Shown: positions 1 to 8,649, counted from the stretch's first letter. The stretch: DNA of 64,000 nucleotides from Streptoalloteichus tenebrarius (GCF_024171885.1 NZ_JAMTCP010000029.1:16001-80000), one strand, 5' to 3'. Numbers and translations: made by a program. The notes: a model not told the origin generated them from the sequence alone.

Positions 1-207
1 CTACGCAGATCACCGGCCGTTCACACGATCACCCGATCGGTTAATTGTGCCTTTCCCCCTCTCCTGCTTCCGTGATTGTGAAGCGCGGAAGCATGGCAGC
101 AAGCCATTCGTGCTGAATATGACCCGCACGCCAGCACTGACAGATCGGAGGCGGTTGCGATCCACCTGAGCACAGGCGACCTTCTCTCGCCGCTCCGCGC
201 CGATCTC

Positions 208-513
208 ATGGCCGTGCCTGTCCACATAGGACAGTGCTCGGGCGCCAGTGGGGCGCACAGGTGGCGACAGGGCACTCGAACCGTGCCCGCCGCCGAACTA
301 CTCCGCAGGCTCGGGCGGCCGGTCCTCTCACCTCGGTGTCACCGCAGCACAGCGCACCGGGACGACAAACAGGCACTCGTGGAGCTGCGGCGGCGGGCCG
401 CCTTGGAGCGCGCGCTCGCCACCCTGCGACGGCAGCACGAGCGCCCACAGGTCCAGCCGCCACCCCAGTCCGCCACTCCGCGCGGGTGCGGCAATGCCAT
501 CCGGTGGCCGTGA
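208..513 (+). CDS. hypothetical protein, doubtful
   Basis: A 101-residue reading frame with an Arg/Leu-rich middle (LVELRRRAALERALATLRRQ) that could form a helix. The frame stays open upstream to about position 88, but no better start codon with a ribosome site was found, so the true start is uncertain. Its stop overlaps the ATG of the next ORF (TGATG, 511-515), a common sign of translational coupling, and this is the main reason to list it. No family is recognised. Several other frames are open here because of base composition, so the gene may be spurious or a decayed remnant. Confidence 0.3.
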   Translation: MAVPVHIGQCSGASGAHRWRQGTRTVPAAELLRRLGRPVLSPRCHRSTAHRDDKQALVELRRRAALERALATLRRQHERPQVQPPPQSATPRGCGNAIRWP

Positions 514-1079
514 TGTGGGACTACCCGCATCTCGTCCAGTACTTCAAGGTGGTGCGGGGTCAACGGGTGTTGGCCTTCCAGGAGGAAGTGAACGATCACG
601 GCTTCTACGTCGGTCGGACACCGCACCGCCAGGCGAAGACCACGGCGATGGAGTACCTGATGGCGCTCACCGTCTACTGGCGCGCGGAATACGGCTCCAT
701 GTACGGGGTTTCGCCCGCTGACCGGATCATCGCTCGCGCATGGAGTCTCGACGCGACGGGAAGGCGGCTCATCGCCGAGGTGACCGTGCGCCCCGAGCCC
801 GCCAGGGAGGAGCCGCCACCCGGCCCCGCCCCCACTCCGGCACTCCCGAACCCCGCCCCGGCGCAGGCGCGCCGCCAAGTTCCCACCCCAGCCCCTGTCC
901 ATCGCGGTCCAGCTCCGGCGCCACCCAGTCCCGCTCGGGTCCGCTCGACCCCGGCTCCCCCTGTTCCTCCTCCTGTTTCTCCCCCCGCTCCTCCCCCCGC
1001 TCCTCCCCCCGCTCCTCCTGTTGTTCCTCCCCCTGGCCACGACCCGCGCCGTCCACTGTGGTCGGACAGCCCGAGCTGA
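513..1079 (+). CDS. hypothetical protein with proline-rich tail
   Basis: This 188-residue ORF has an ordinary globular-looking first 90 residues (beginning MWDYPHLVQYFKVV, with aromatic and charged residues mixed) followed by about 100 residues dominated by Pro, Ala and Arg. The ATG at 513 is chosen because it overlaps the stop of the preceding ORF; the same frame is open further upstream, but that part reads like non-coding composition. The tail carries three exact 12-bp units at 981-1016. There is no signal peptide or membrane segment. Function unknown. The tail's length may vary through repeat slippage. Confidence 0.5.
   Translation: MWDYPHLVQYFKVVRGQRVLAFQEEVNDHGFYVGRTPHRQAKTTAMEYLMALTVYWRAEYGSMYGVSPADRIIARAWSLDATGRRLIAEVTVRPEPAREEPPPGPAPTPALPNPAPAQARRQVPTPAPVHRGPAPAPPSPARVRSTPAPPVPPPVSPPAPPPAPPPAPPVVPPPGHDPRRPLWSDSPS
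981..1016. repeat. 12-bp tandem repeat, 3 copies
   Basis: Three exact copies of CCCCCCGCTCCT lie within the proline-rich tail of the upstream hypothetical ORF. They encode Pro-Pro-Ala-Pro-type residues in frame, so copy-number change would not break the frame. Confidence 0.8.
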
Positions 1080-1120
1080 GTGGCGCCCGGACCGTCCGAC
1101 CCCGAGCGGACCCGCCCTGA

Positions 1121-2752
1121 TCAGACCTCGTCGGCGGCGGCGTGGGTGTCGCCGGCGGGTTCGCCGAACCAGGTGCGCAGGGCGACGTCCAGGATCTTCC
1201 GGTCCGGGCGCTCGCCCTGCGCCACCGCCCAGGCGACGTGCCCGTCCGGGCGCAGCAGCACCGCCGCGAGGTCGTCGCGGTCGAGGCAGCGCCCGGTGAC
1301 CACCCGGACGCGGTCACGCCAGCCGTCCGCCGCGTCGGCCACCCCCGCGCCGAGGTCGAGCAGCACGGCCCGTCCATCACTCATCACAGCGGAAAGCCGT
1401 GTGGCGGCCCGGGAATCCACGTCGACCTCCAGCTCCAGTTCCGGGCAGCTCCTGCCGATCAGGGGATGCCCGTGGGTCGGGTACGGGAAGTCGTAGCGGA
1501 CGGCGACGCCGTGCAGCATCGACCCGACGAACCGGTTGACCTCGTCCAGACCGAGCATCTCGGCGACCAGCTCCCGCATCGCGCCGGACTGGTCGTCCGG
1601 CCGCATGATCGCGACCTGGGCGCGGGTGTTCTGGAGCACGCGCGCGCCGACCGGGTGCCGCTCCGCCGTGTAGGTGTCCAGCAGCCCCTCAGGGACCCGG
1701 CCGCGCACCACCGCCGCGAGCTTCCAGCCCAGGTTCACCGCGTCCAGCAGCCCGAGGTTGATCCCCTGGCCGCCGAACGGCGAGTGGACGTGCGCGGCGT
1801 CGCCGGCGAGCAGGACCCGGCCGAGCCGGTAGGTCGTGACCTGCCGGGCGTTGTCGGTGAACCGGGTCGCGGTCCGCACCGCCGTGACCGTGACGTCCGT
1901 GCCGCTGACCCGGCGCAGGCTCTCCTGGATCTCCTCCCGGGTCACCGGGGCGTCCCGGTTCTCGGGCGGGCCGTCGAACTCCAGGGTGAACACCCGACCC
2001 GGCACGGGACCGTAGGCCATCATCCCCGTCGGCGTGCGCCGCCAGCCCAGCGGGAGCAGCTTGTCCGGGTCGTCCAGCTCCACCAGCGCCTGGTGGCCGG
2101 TGAGGCTGGGCGGCGTGCCGGGGAAGTCGAACCCGGCGAGCTTGCGCACCGTGCTGCGGCCACCGTCGCAACCGACGAGGTAGCGGGCGTGGAACCGTTC
2201 CTCCTCGCCGTCCGGCGTCGCCGCCACGACGGTGATCCCGTCCTCGCCGTGGTCGGTGAAGCCGGTGACCGTGCGCTCCCGGCGCACCTCGACGCCGAGC
2301 CGGTCGACGTGGCCCGCCAGGATGCGTTCCAGGTCCTGCTGGGAGACGGCCGCGTACCGCCGCGCCGGGTCCTCCTGGCGGGTCTGGTCGATCAGGAACA
2401 ACCCCGCGAAGTGGCCGCCGCCGCGCCGGAACGGGTTGTGCTCGTCGAGCACCTCGTCCAGCCGGCCCTCGGCCTCGGCCGTCCGCAGCGCCGCGTCCAG
2501 CGCGGGGTCGGCCGCGCGGCGCACCTCCAGGAACTTCCGCGTCGTGGCCCGCTCGACCTCGGCGACCTCGGGGCCGAGCCCCCTGCGGACCAGCGCCTCG
2601 GCCGCGAGCGGCCCGATCGCCCCCGCCCTGATCGTCTGGTCGGGCTCGGCCCGCCGCTCCAGCACCACGACCGAGGCCCCGCCCAGCACCAGCTCCCCGG
2701 CCAGCATCAGGCCCGTCGGCCCCGCTCCCACCACCACCACGTCGACGTCCAC
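1121..2752 (-). CDS. FAD-dependent aromatic monooxygenase
   Basis: This 543-residue protein belongs to the p-hydroxybenzoate hydroxylase-fold flavin monooxygenases, which use NAD(P)H and O2 to hydroxylate aromatic substrates. It has the N-terminal dinucleotide motif GAGPTG (residues 9-14), the DG motif CDGGRST (about 195) and the GD motif LAGDAAHVHSPFGGQG (about 315-330), then a C-terminal thioredoxin-like region. The GTG at 2752 is preferred because GAGGAGGGG lies just upstream. In-frame starts at 2767 and 2773 lack such a site, and a TATAAA box near 2780 would put transcription start close to 2773. The gene is divergent from a TetR gene with a dyad between them, which suggests substrate-induced expression. 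Substrate unknown; relatives act in antibiotic inactivation (rifampicin monooxygenase type) or polyketide tailoring. Confidence 0.9.
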   Translation of the reverse strand: MDVDVVVVGAGPTGLMLAGELVLGGASVVVLERRAEPDQTIRAGAIGPLAAEALVRRGLGPEVAEVERATTRKFLEVRRAADPALDAALRTAEAEGRLDEVLDEHNPFRRGGGHFAGLFLIDQTRQEDPARRYAAVSQQDLERILAGHVDRLGVEVRRERTVTGFTDHGEDGITVVAATPDGEEERFHARYLVGCDGGRSTVRKLAGFDFPGTPPSLTGHQALVELDDPDKLLPLGWRRTPTGMMAYGPVPGRVFTLEFDGPPENRDAPVTREEIQESLRRVSGTDVTVTAVRTATRFTDNARQVTTYRLGRVLLAGDAAHVHSPFGGQGINLGLLDAVNLGWKLAAVVRGRVPEGLLDTYTAERHPVGARVLQNTRAQVAIMRPDDQSGAMRELVAEMLGLDEVNRFVGSMLHGVAVRYDFPYPTHGHPLIGRSCPELELEVDVDSRAATRLSAVMSDGRAVLLDLGAGVADAADGWRDRVRVVTGRCLDRDDLAAVLLRPDGHVAWAVAQGERPDRKILDVALRTWFGEPAGDTHAAADEV

Positions 2753-2788
2753 GCGTCCCCTCCTCATCACCACGAAGAACTTTATACC

Positions 2789-2816
2789 CGGTACAAGTTT
2801 GAGCTTGGTACTTTTT
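2789..2816. promoter_or_regulatory. candidate TetR operator in divergent intergenic region
   Basis: The short gap between the monooxygenase and tetR carries the interrupted dyad GGTACAAG-TTTGAG-CTTGGTAC, in which CAAG/CTTG pair exactly and the flanking GTAC repeats. It sits beside a TATAAA box reading toward the monooxygenase, so a bound repressor could block both divergent promoters. The site is inferred from symmetry and position only. Confidence 0.5.
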
Positions 2817-2820
2817 TCTC

Positions 2821-3474
2821 GTGGCGGAGGGCCTGAGGGAACGGAAGAAGCGGCACACCCGGGAGCACATCTCGGCGGTGGCGACCAGGCTGTTCGTGGA
2901 ACGCGGGTTCGACCAGGTGACCGTCGCCGAGGTCGCCGAGGCGGCGAACGTCTCGCGGATGACGGTCTTCAACTACTTCCCGCGCAAGGAAGATCTCTAC
3001 CTCGACCGGTACGAGGAGCTCTGGGAGCTGTTCACGGGGGCGATCGAGCGCCGCGCGCCGGGCGAGTCGGTGTTCGACGCGGTCCGCCACCTGCTGATCG
3101 GCATGATCGAGCAGGGCCATCCGCTGTCGGCGCTCCTCGACGACGTGCACCGGTTCTGGGCCGTGGTGCGGGAGAGCGAGGCGCTGCGCGCCCGCGTCCG
3201 GGAGCGTCGGGAGGAGATGGAGGACGTCCTCACCGAGGTGATCGCCAGGGAGACCGCTCGACCCCCACACGACCCGACGGCCCGCCTGGCCTCGGCCACG
3301 ATCTGCGCGGTGCTGTGGGTCGCGCACGCCGAGGCCCTGCGTCGGCTGGAGGCCGGGGAACGGGCCGACGACATCCGGCCCGACCACGTCCAGATGGTCA
3401 ACGACCAGTTCGACCTGCTGGCCTCGGGCGGGCTGGCCGACCTCGGCCGGTGCGCGGGCTCCCCGGACCGCTGA
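2821..3474 (+). CDS. TetR family transcriptional regulator
   Basis: This 217-residue protein has a clear TetR N-terminal helix-turn-helix: residues 10-55 include a recognition region ending VSRMTVFNYFPRKEDL. The remaining helical part is the usual ligand-binding and dimerisation domain. The GTG at 2821 is the earliest sensible start, and the mRNA may be nearly leaderless. It is divergent from the flavin monooxygenase at 1121-2752, a classic arrangement in which the regulator represses itself and the neighbouring enzyme until a small aromatic ligand binds. The ligand is unknown. Confidence 0.9.
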   Translation: MAEGLRERKKRHTREHISAVATRLFVERGFDQVTVAEVAEAANVSRMTVFNYFPRKEDLYLDRYEELWELFTGAIERRAPGESVFDAVRHLLIGMIEQGHPLSALLDDVHRFWAVVRESEALRARVRERREEMEDVLTEVIARETARPPHDPTARLASATICAVLWVAHAEALRRLEAGERADDIRPDHVQMVNDQFDLLASGGLADLGRCAGSPDR

Positions 3475-3643
3475 GCGCCGGGCGCGGCCGGGCCGTCGAC
3501 AAGGTCATTCCGAGGGCACGATGAGGGGATTCTTGAGCACCCCGATCTCGTGCGACTGATTAACGAGCACCAGGAGCACAAGGCCGCTCAACCGCGCCCG
3601 ACGCAGCGCTCCTCCACATTCAATCAGGGTGACAGTCAGCGAG

Positions 3644-3940
3644 CTATGTGCCGTCGTGTCGGCGGCCAGGAGATCGAACGCGATCGGGAGACAACGCTGA
3701 AGTTCCTTCCCGTTGTTTCCGCCGTTTCGCCGATTCTTTTCTTGCTGCCGCCCATCGTCGAGCCAGGTAGTCGACCACCTCACTCTCGGGGACCCTCGGA
3801 GCGCCTCGCCCCGTCCCGAGACGAACCTCAACCAAATCTCCGGACTGAACGAGCCGTAATACTGTTCGCTCCGAGCAGTTCAGAATCTTTGCCACTTCTG
3901 CCCGAAAGAGCAAACGCTCTCCACTAATAGCGGCACTCAC
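3644..3940 (-). CDS. MerR/excisionase-like helix-turn-helix protein
   Basis: This 98-residue basic protein has a compact winged HTH (residues 9-60: LLFRAEVAKILNCSERTVLRLV, then VPESEVVDYLARR) of the HTH_17 type found in excisionases and small phage or plasmid regulators. A lysine/arginine-rich tail follows. GTG at 3940 is chosen because GGAGG lies 4 bases upstream; GTG 3961 also lies in frame. The gene sits in a patch of lower GC than the flanks together with two other small genes and no integrase. It may be a relic of an integrated element or a local regulator; DNA binding is well supported, the target is not. Confidence 0.7.
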   Translation of the reverse strand: MSAAISGERLLFRAEVAKILNCSERTVLRLVQSGDLVEVRLGTGRGAPRVPESEVVDYLARRWAAARKESAKRRKQREGTSALSPDRVRSPGRRHDGT

Positions 3941-3994
3941 GCTACCTCCATGCGTGCCCACTGAACCAGATCTACCCGCCCCAATCGACCTCCT

Positions 3995-4231
3995 TTACAC
4001 GCTTCGGCGCCGCATCACGAGCCGGTCCACCGCAGCCAGCACAAGCGCCACGAACACCAATGTAGGCCCAAGCCACCGCAGCGCGGGCAACCAGATCAGC
4101 AAGAAAGCGATAATGGCTGCGCCAATAACGAGTCCACGCGACAGTGTGCGCATGGGAAGAAAAGATGCGGACAGAACCAGGAGCGGCGAGCCAAACACGA
4201 CGCACCAGAAGTAGAAATCACTGTCACCCAT
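3995..4231 (-). CDS. small membrane protein, two predicted helices
   Basis: This 78-residue protein starts at ATG 4231 with GAGAGG about 7 bases upstream. It has a hydrophobic stretch near residues 5-28, a longer one at about 34-70 with a break near PALRW, and a basic C-terminus (DRLVMRRRSV) that probably faces the cytoplasm. Family not recognised. Codon use is less GC-biased than in neighbouring genes, as for the other small genes in this patch. It is convergent with nothing and may be expressed alone. Confidence 0.65.
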   Translation of the reverse strand: MGDSDFYFWCVVFGSPLLVLSASFLPMRTLSRGLVIGAAIIAFLLIWLPALRWLGPTLVFVALVLAAVDRLVMRRRSV

Positions 4232-4331
4232 AGCACCCTCTCAGTAACTCTCTGTGCGGAGAGTAGCACAGTCGAGTGGAGCGGTGGCCACCCCACGAGG
4301 ATGTGGGGTGGCCACCTCATATGCCCTCAGA

Positions 4332-4814
4332 TCAGGAGCACTTCACAACCCTGACACCCACTGGGGGCCAACCAAACTTCGCGTACACCTGGTAGCAGCT
4401 GTCACCTTGGAGAGGGTTCGCGGCCAGCGCGACGACGATCGCAGCAAAGGCAGCGCACGCGGGCTTGACGAAGGCGGGAATAATGGGCGCAGCGAGACAC
4501 ATCGCCGTCACAGCAGCGGTGCCTCCCGACTTCGCAGTGTCATAAATTCGAACTGAGGTGTCGTGATCGAAGGTGTAGGTCGCTTCGGGAGCGGGCGCAG
4601 CCAGGGTGTCATCATTGACGGGTTGGGGAACGGCGACCGTGAGGCGCCAGTCGCTGTCACCGACTCTCTGGGAACCAATCTTCTCCATGGTCAGGTCTCT
4701 GACCGCGGGCGCCGAGGTCTCCGCCGCAGTAGCCGCGCCAGAGCCCGCAAAAAGGGCAACGCTGGCGACGAGCGCCGTTGCCAGGGTGCGCGCGAAATTC
4801 TTCAGGAAAGACAC
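4332..4814 (-). CDS. small secreted protein of unknown function
   Basis: This 160-residue protein has a typical Sec signal peptide: basic start (MSFLKNFARTLA), hydrophobic core and a likely cut after AATA (about residue 31). The mature part has an acidic, Thr-rich region, then a hydrophobic segment (about 102-135) with two cysteines, and ends GDSCYQVYAKFGWPPVGVRVVKCS-like with two more, so two disulfides or a membrane-active hairpin are possible. No catalytic motif is visible. The hydrophobic core plus cysteines might suggest a bacteriocin-like or surface protein, but that is speculation. It lies in the lower-GC patch. Confidence 0.7.
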   Translation of the reverse strand: MSFLKNFARTLATALVASVALFAGSGAATAAETSAPAVRDLTMEKIGSQRVGDSDWRLTVAVPQPVNDDTLAAPAPEATYTFDHDTSVRIYDTAKSGGTAAVTAMCLAAPIIPAFVKPACAAFAAIVVALAANPLQGDSCYQVYAKFGWPPVGVRVVKCS

Positions 4815-5317
4815 GAGTGTGAGCCTTCTTTCTCAGCGTCTTTTCTAGTCGGATTGGACGCGACTTCCGGAAGCCGCCCCGATCGTATGAGAGTTGAGAT
4901 CGAGCGTGCAATCAATGAAAGAGGTCTGACGGCGACACTCCGTAATACCAGCCTCACCCAGTTGGGTGACTGCCACTCCTGCCGTACCGCCGATCACCCT
5001 CCCATCCCCTCCGTTAGAAGGTTGACATTCATGTTCTGCCCCAACGAAAGGAGGGGGTCACGTCGGCAACGATCGTCGAGGCCATTAGACCGAATAGTGG
5101 AAACTGAGAGAGAATGTGACCCGCACCACTTGTCAAGAGATGTCTTCTCGTGACGTCACATTGTTTCGTCCTCCGATCTCCGAACACGCCGAACGAATGG
5201 AGGAACAATCAAGGGAAGACAGCGGAAGGCGCCCCTCGACCTGGTCGAGGGGCGCCTCCGACCCCGGAACGCGGTCGGCAGGGGGCGGCCGCGTGCCGGC
5301 GGGGAGAACGGACCGAC
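4815..5317. other. non-coding region with lower GC
   Basis: About 500 bases between the secreted protein and the protease. It should hold the promoter of the leftward secreted-protein gene at its left end and the protease terminator at its right end. A 40-codon frame (5031-5153, starting MFCPNERRG) lacks a proper ribosome site and is not called. Confidence 0.5.
5228..5256 (-). terminator. terminator after the S1 protease
   Basis: A 14-bp perfect inverted repeat (GGCGCCCCTCGACC / GGTCGAGGGGCGCC) with a minimal loop lies about 60 bases past the stop of the leftward protease gene. No long T run follows, as is common in actinomycetes. Confidence 0.75.
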
Positions 5318-6445
5318 TCAGCCCGTGACGAGCTTCAGGCTGTACCGGCCGAGGATCGGGTTCACCGGCTGGAAGTAGGTGGTGCCACCCGAGGAGCAGT
5401 TGCCGGAGCCGCCCGAGGTCACGCCCTGGGCCTGCTGGCCGCTGATGAACGAGCCGCCCGAGTCGCCCGGCTCGGCGCAGGCGCTGGTCTTGGTCAGGCC
5501 GTTGACCGTGCCCTGCGGGTACCGGACGGTCTGGTTCTTGGCCTGGAGCGTGCCGCAGCGCCAGCCCGTGGTGGAGCCGGAGCGACAGATCGAGGCGTTG
5601 ACCGACGCCTCCTGCGAGCCCTTCACGACGATGTCGCCGTTGCCACCCTTGACCAGCGGCTTCGGGGTCCAGTTGGAGTTGGTCCTGACCCACGCGTAGT
5701 CATTGCCCGGGAAGACCGAGCCCGCGAAGGTGCCCTGGGCGACCCGGTTGTAGCCCGAGGTGCTGGCGCCGGTCTTCCCACAGTGCCCGGCGGTGACGAA
5801 CCCGCCCTCCACCGAGAAGCCGATCGAGCACCGGGAGCTGTTCCCGATGTAGTAGGCGTCGCCGCCCCGCAGGTCGTACAGCGGGCGCGGGGACTCGGTG
5901 GACTCCACGACGCGGATGGCGTCCGCGTCGACGGTCGCGGCGAAGGCCTTGGCCTGCTCGACGGCCCCGGGGCTGACCGTCACGACCACGGAGTTGCTGA
6001 CCGGGTCGACGTACCAGCTCGTCACCGCCTGAGGGGCGGAGGCGTCGCGCGCGTCCAGCGCCGCCTTGACCTCGTTGAGCCGCGCCTCGCTCCGCCCGAC
6101 CAGGGTCGGCTCGGCGCCGGCGGCCCTGACCCGCTCCACCGAGGCCAGGTCGGTGACCCCGACCACGAGCTTCTGCTTGATCGCGTCGTAGTGCGCGCCG
6201 CCGAACGCGGCGCCGAGCGCGCCACGCAGGGACTGCTCCGCCTCGGCGGCCGCGGTCTCCTTGGCCACGCGCTCCTTCGCCTGGTCGGCGGTCAGGCCGA
6301 GGTCGCGCTGCATCGCCGCGAGCATCTCGGGGGACGCGGTGTTCCCCGCGTCCGGCGCGGCGCCGGCGGGCAGGGTGAACGTCGCGGTCGCGCCGGCCAC
6401 GAGCAGGGCGGCCCCGACGATCCGAGCCGCGTTCATCGGCTTCAT
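5318..6445 (-). CDS. secreted S1 serine protease, alpha-lytic/streptogrisin type
   Basis: This 375-residue pre-pro-protease has a signal peptide (residues 1-30, cut after PAGAA), a pro-region (about 40-188) of the alpha-lytic-protease propeptide kind that acts as folding chaperone, and a mature chymotrypsin-fold domain starting near YDLRGGDAYY. The catalytic triad is visible: His221 in TAGHC, Asp249 in NDYAW and Ser329 in GDSGGS. Six cysteines fit three disulfides (206-222, 287-297, 323-350). ATG 6445 has GAGGGAG 7 bases upstream; ATG at residue 4 is possible. The gene is single, with its own terminator. It probably degrades extracellular protein for nutrition. Confidence 0.95.
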   Translation of the reverse strand: MKPMNAARIVGAALLVAGATATFTLPAGAAPDAGNTASPEMLAAMQRDLGLTADQAKERVAKETAAAEAEQSLRGALGAAFGGAHYDAIKQKLVVGVTDLASVERVRAAGAEPTLVGRSEARLNEVKAALDARDASAPQAVTSWYVDPVSNSVVVTVSPGAVEQAKAFAATVDADAIRVVESTESPRPLYDLRGGDAYYIGNSSRCSIGFSVEGGFVTAGHCGKTGASTSGYNRVAQGTFAGSVFPGNDYAWVRTNSNWTPKPLVKGGNGDIVVKGSQEASVNASICRSGSTTGWRCGTLQAKNQTVRYPQGTVNGLTKTSACAEPGDSGGSFISGQQAQGVTSGGSGNCSSGGTTYFQPVNPILGRYSLKLVTG

Positions 6446-7294
6446 GGTTTGTCTCCCTCGCTTCGTGTTGCAGGGGTGGCCCGCGGGCAGGGAGGGGTGG
6501 TGCGCAGGGACGACCCGCGGGAGGAGGCGGAGCGGCTCCGGAGGGGGTCCTCGGGGGCCGACTGGTGGTGGCCTGCCATGGCGCCCCTCCCCTCGTGTGG
6601 AACCGACTCACCCGTTCGGTAACAGGTCCTCCTGCTGGGCGACGTTATGGAGGCGTGACTATTACGGAAAGCCGCCAATCGGGGCAAAGCGTGTCACAGA
6701 TCACCGCGAGATGGTTGCGGAATGTCACTTTCGTGTCGATGTTATGACGTTATGTAATGACACTTCCGTCGGTTGGCGGTGGTGGGCCACCCGAACGGCC
6801 GCCGGAGTCGCGATGGTTGGTCAGCGCGCCGGAGAGGACCCGGAGCGGGCGCGGCGCGGCCGGCCGACGCCCCGGGCCGGACGGGGGCGCGACAACGGGA
6901 CGACGTGATTGACCTGGTCGGATCGCCCGACCGGCGGCACCCGTGCGGTCAGAGGGGGCGGCCGGACCAGGCCGCGTCGCCCCGTCGCCGCCGGGCGGGA
7001 AACCCGCGAGGTCACGCCCCGAAACAAGATCAGAAATGACGGAGCCCCGGATTCCCGGCGAAACTGTTCACATTCTTTCCCACTCACCGTTCCCGTGACG
7101 AAAGAACAGGGAAAGAAAACGGCGGGAGGTCCTTCCCGGCCACGTTCCGGCGATCACCGGACAACGGTGCGCGGATTCCGGGAAGCGCCGGGTGCTCCGT
7201 GGGAAAGTGGGCAGGAGAACTGCCCCTGTCCCGGCCACCCAGAACGACACAGGACAACGCCGCGCCCAGCGGTTGACGAGGTGGCGACGGAAAA
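6446..7294. other. long non-coding region between protease and ESX-linked gene
   Basis: The first 200 bases should hold the protease promoter. Positions 6640-6770 are distinctly AT-richer and carry the direct repeat GTTATG-AC-GTTATG (6741-6754) and short motifs TGTCAC/TGACAC, resembling a regulator-binding region. The rest shows no gene with a ribosome site; the long open frames are compositional. Confidence 0.45.
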
Positions 7295-7340
7295 GGCCCG
7301 CCGGTCACGCCGCTCCCCCAAGCGACGCGACCGGCGGGCC
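7295..7340 (-). terminator. terminator after proline-rich membrane protein
   Basis: GGCCCGCCGGTC and GACCGGCGGGCC form a 12-bp perfect stem with a 22-base loop just past the leftward gene's stop. Reading leftward it is followed by TTTTCC. Confidence 0.8.
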
Positions 7341-7346
7341 CGGTTC

Positions 7347-8450
7347 TCACCCCTGCCGTTCCACCCCCGGCACCGGCGTCTGGCGCTGTCCCACGCCGGT
7401 GTCGGTGCCCTGGCCGGAGCCGGAGCCGGCGCCAGTCCCGGCCCCGGTCCCGGTGCCACCGCCGGTTCCGCCGGTGCCCGTGCCGGGGTTCGGCGTCCCG
7501 GTGGGCTGCTGCGGACGCGTCGTCGGCTGCGGCTTCTCCGGCTGCTGGCTCGGGCTCGGCTTCGGCGCGGAAGTCGTGGGCGGCGCCTCCGAGGCGCTCG
7601 TCCCCGGCTGACGCGACGTGCTCGGCACGGGCGCCTCCGACGTGGCCCCACCGGTCGGCCGCTGCTGCCCGCCGTCACCGGTGGGGCGCTCGTGCCCGGT
7701 CGGCACGGGGGCCTCCTGCTCCGGCTCCGGCCGCATCTGCGGCGCGGGCCCACCCCGGAGGATCTCCCCGACCGTGCTGCCGGAGCCGCCGCCGGACAAC
7801 GGCTCGCCCCGGACCCACTCGACCCCGGTCACGACCAGCATGCCGAGCACGAAGCCCAGCGCGCTGACCGCGGCCACCCTCGTCCAGCGCTGGCGCAGCC
7901 ACTCCTGCCACCCCTGCCGCCCGGCGCGGGTCCCGGTCGAGCCGGCCGCGCCCGCCTCGCCGGCCGGCTCCGGCCGCCGGATGATCCTGGTCGTCTCCTC
8001 ACCCTGACCCGCCCCGACGGCGGGCTGGACGGCCGTCGACCCCACGGGGCGGACGATCTGCGTCGCGTCGTCGTGCGTCATCGGTCGCCCCACCCAGGTC
8101 GTGGTCCGGTCGTGGCCGTCGCCCCAGCGCGTGGTCTCCAGCGGAGCGCCGACGGCGGTCCGCTCCGCCTCACCGGAGCCCCCGCCGATCGGCAGTTTCG
8201 TGGCGACCACCTTGACCGTCTCGCGCGTGCGCTCCAGCGAGTGCTGGTACAGCGCGCTGCCCACGGTGGTCACGACGCTGGCGACGCCGGCGCCGAGCAC
8301 CGTCCCCGCCACGCCGAGCCGGGCGCCCAGCACGGCGGCGGTGACGGCGGCCAGCGCGCCGCCGGCCACCTGGGTCAGCTTGATCTCCAGTCGAGGCTTG
8401 CGCTCCTCGTCCGTCGTGTCGGTTTCCTGCCGCTTTTCCGGTTCCGCCAT
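7347..8450 (-). CDS. membrane protein with proline/glycine-rich exported tail
   Basis: This 367-residue protein starts at the ATG at 8450 (MAEPEKRQET). The frame extends 55 codons further but that part reads as non-coding. A conserved-looking hydrophobic block (about 27-68) is followed by a polar region with several TRI/TQI-type motifs. A single membrane helix (about 195-215, SALGFVLGMLVVTGVEWV) leads to a 150-residue low-complexity tail rich in Pro, Thr, Gly and Ser, probably spanning the cell wall. Proteins of this build are common in Pseudonocardiaceae. It lies downstream of the EspG operon with a 199-base gap, so a link to type VII secretion is possible but unproven. Confidence 0.75.
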   Translation of the reverse strand: MAEPEKRQETDTTDEERKPRLEIKLTQVAGGALAAVTAAVLGARLGVAGTVLGAGVASVVTTVGSALYQHSLERTRETVKVVATKLPIGGGSGEAERTAVGAPLETTRWGDGHDRTTTWVGRPMTHDDATQIVRPVGSTAVQPAVGAGQGEETTRIIRRPEPAGEAGAAGSTGTRAGRQGWQEWLRQRWTRVAAVSALGFVLGMLVVTGVEWVRGEPLSGGGSGSTVGEILRGGPAPQMRPEPEQEAPVPTGHERPTGDGGQQRPTGGATSEAPVPSTSRQPGTSASEAPPTTSAPKPSPSQQPEKPQPTTRPQQPTGTPNPGTGTGGTGGGTGTGAGTGAGSGSGQGTDTGVGQRQTPVPGVERQG

Positions 8451-8649
8451 CTCTTCCGTCTTGCCGCGACTCCCCGGACCGTCACCCAGCGCGCACGCGA
8501 CGCGCCACGGCCGCCCGGTTCTCCCGTCCTCCCCAACGAAACGGACGTGCGAGACGTGCCCCGGGGTGGGCCGCCGTGACGACAACCACTGGGAGGCAAC
8601 CCCGTCGCCCCCCATGCTGAGTCCACAGTGGACGATCGTCTTCTCCGGC

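Noticed and set aside
1142..2836. Long plus-strand open frame opposite the flavin monooxygenase
   Set aside because: Its residues are the Pro/Arg/Gly/His-rich pattern of an antisense frame in GC-rich DNA; the minus strand encodes a complete family with motifs.
5031..5153. 40-codon plus-strand ORF starting MFCPNERRG
   Set aside because: The only purine-rich site is inside the ORF rather than before it, and no family or conserved pattern is visible.
6442..6687. 81-codon minus-strand ORF overlapping the protease start
   Set aside because: It covers the protease promoter and ribosome site in another frame and has no coding character.
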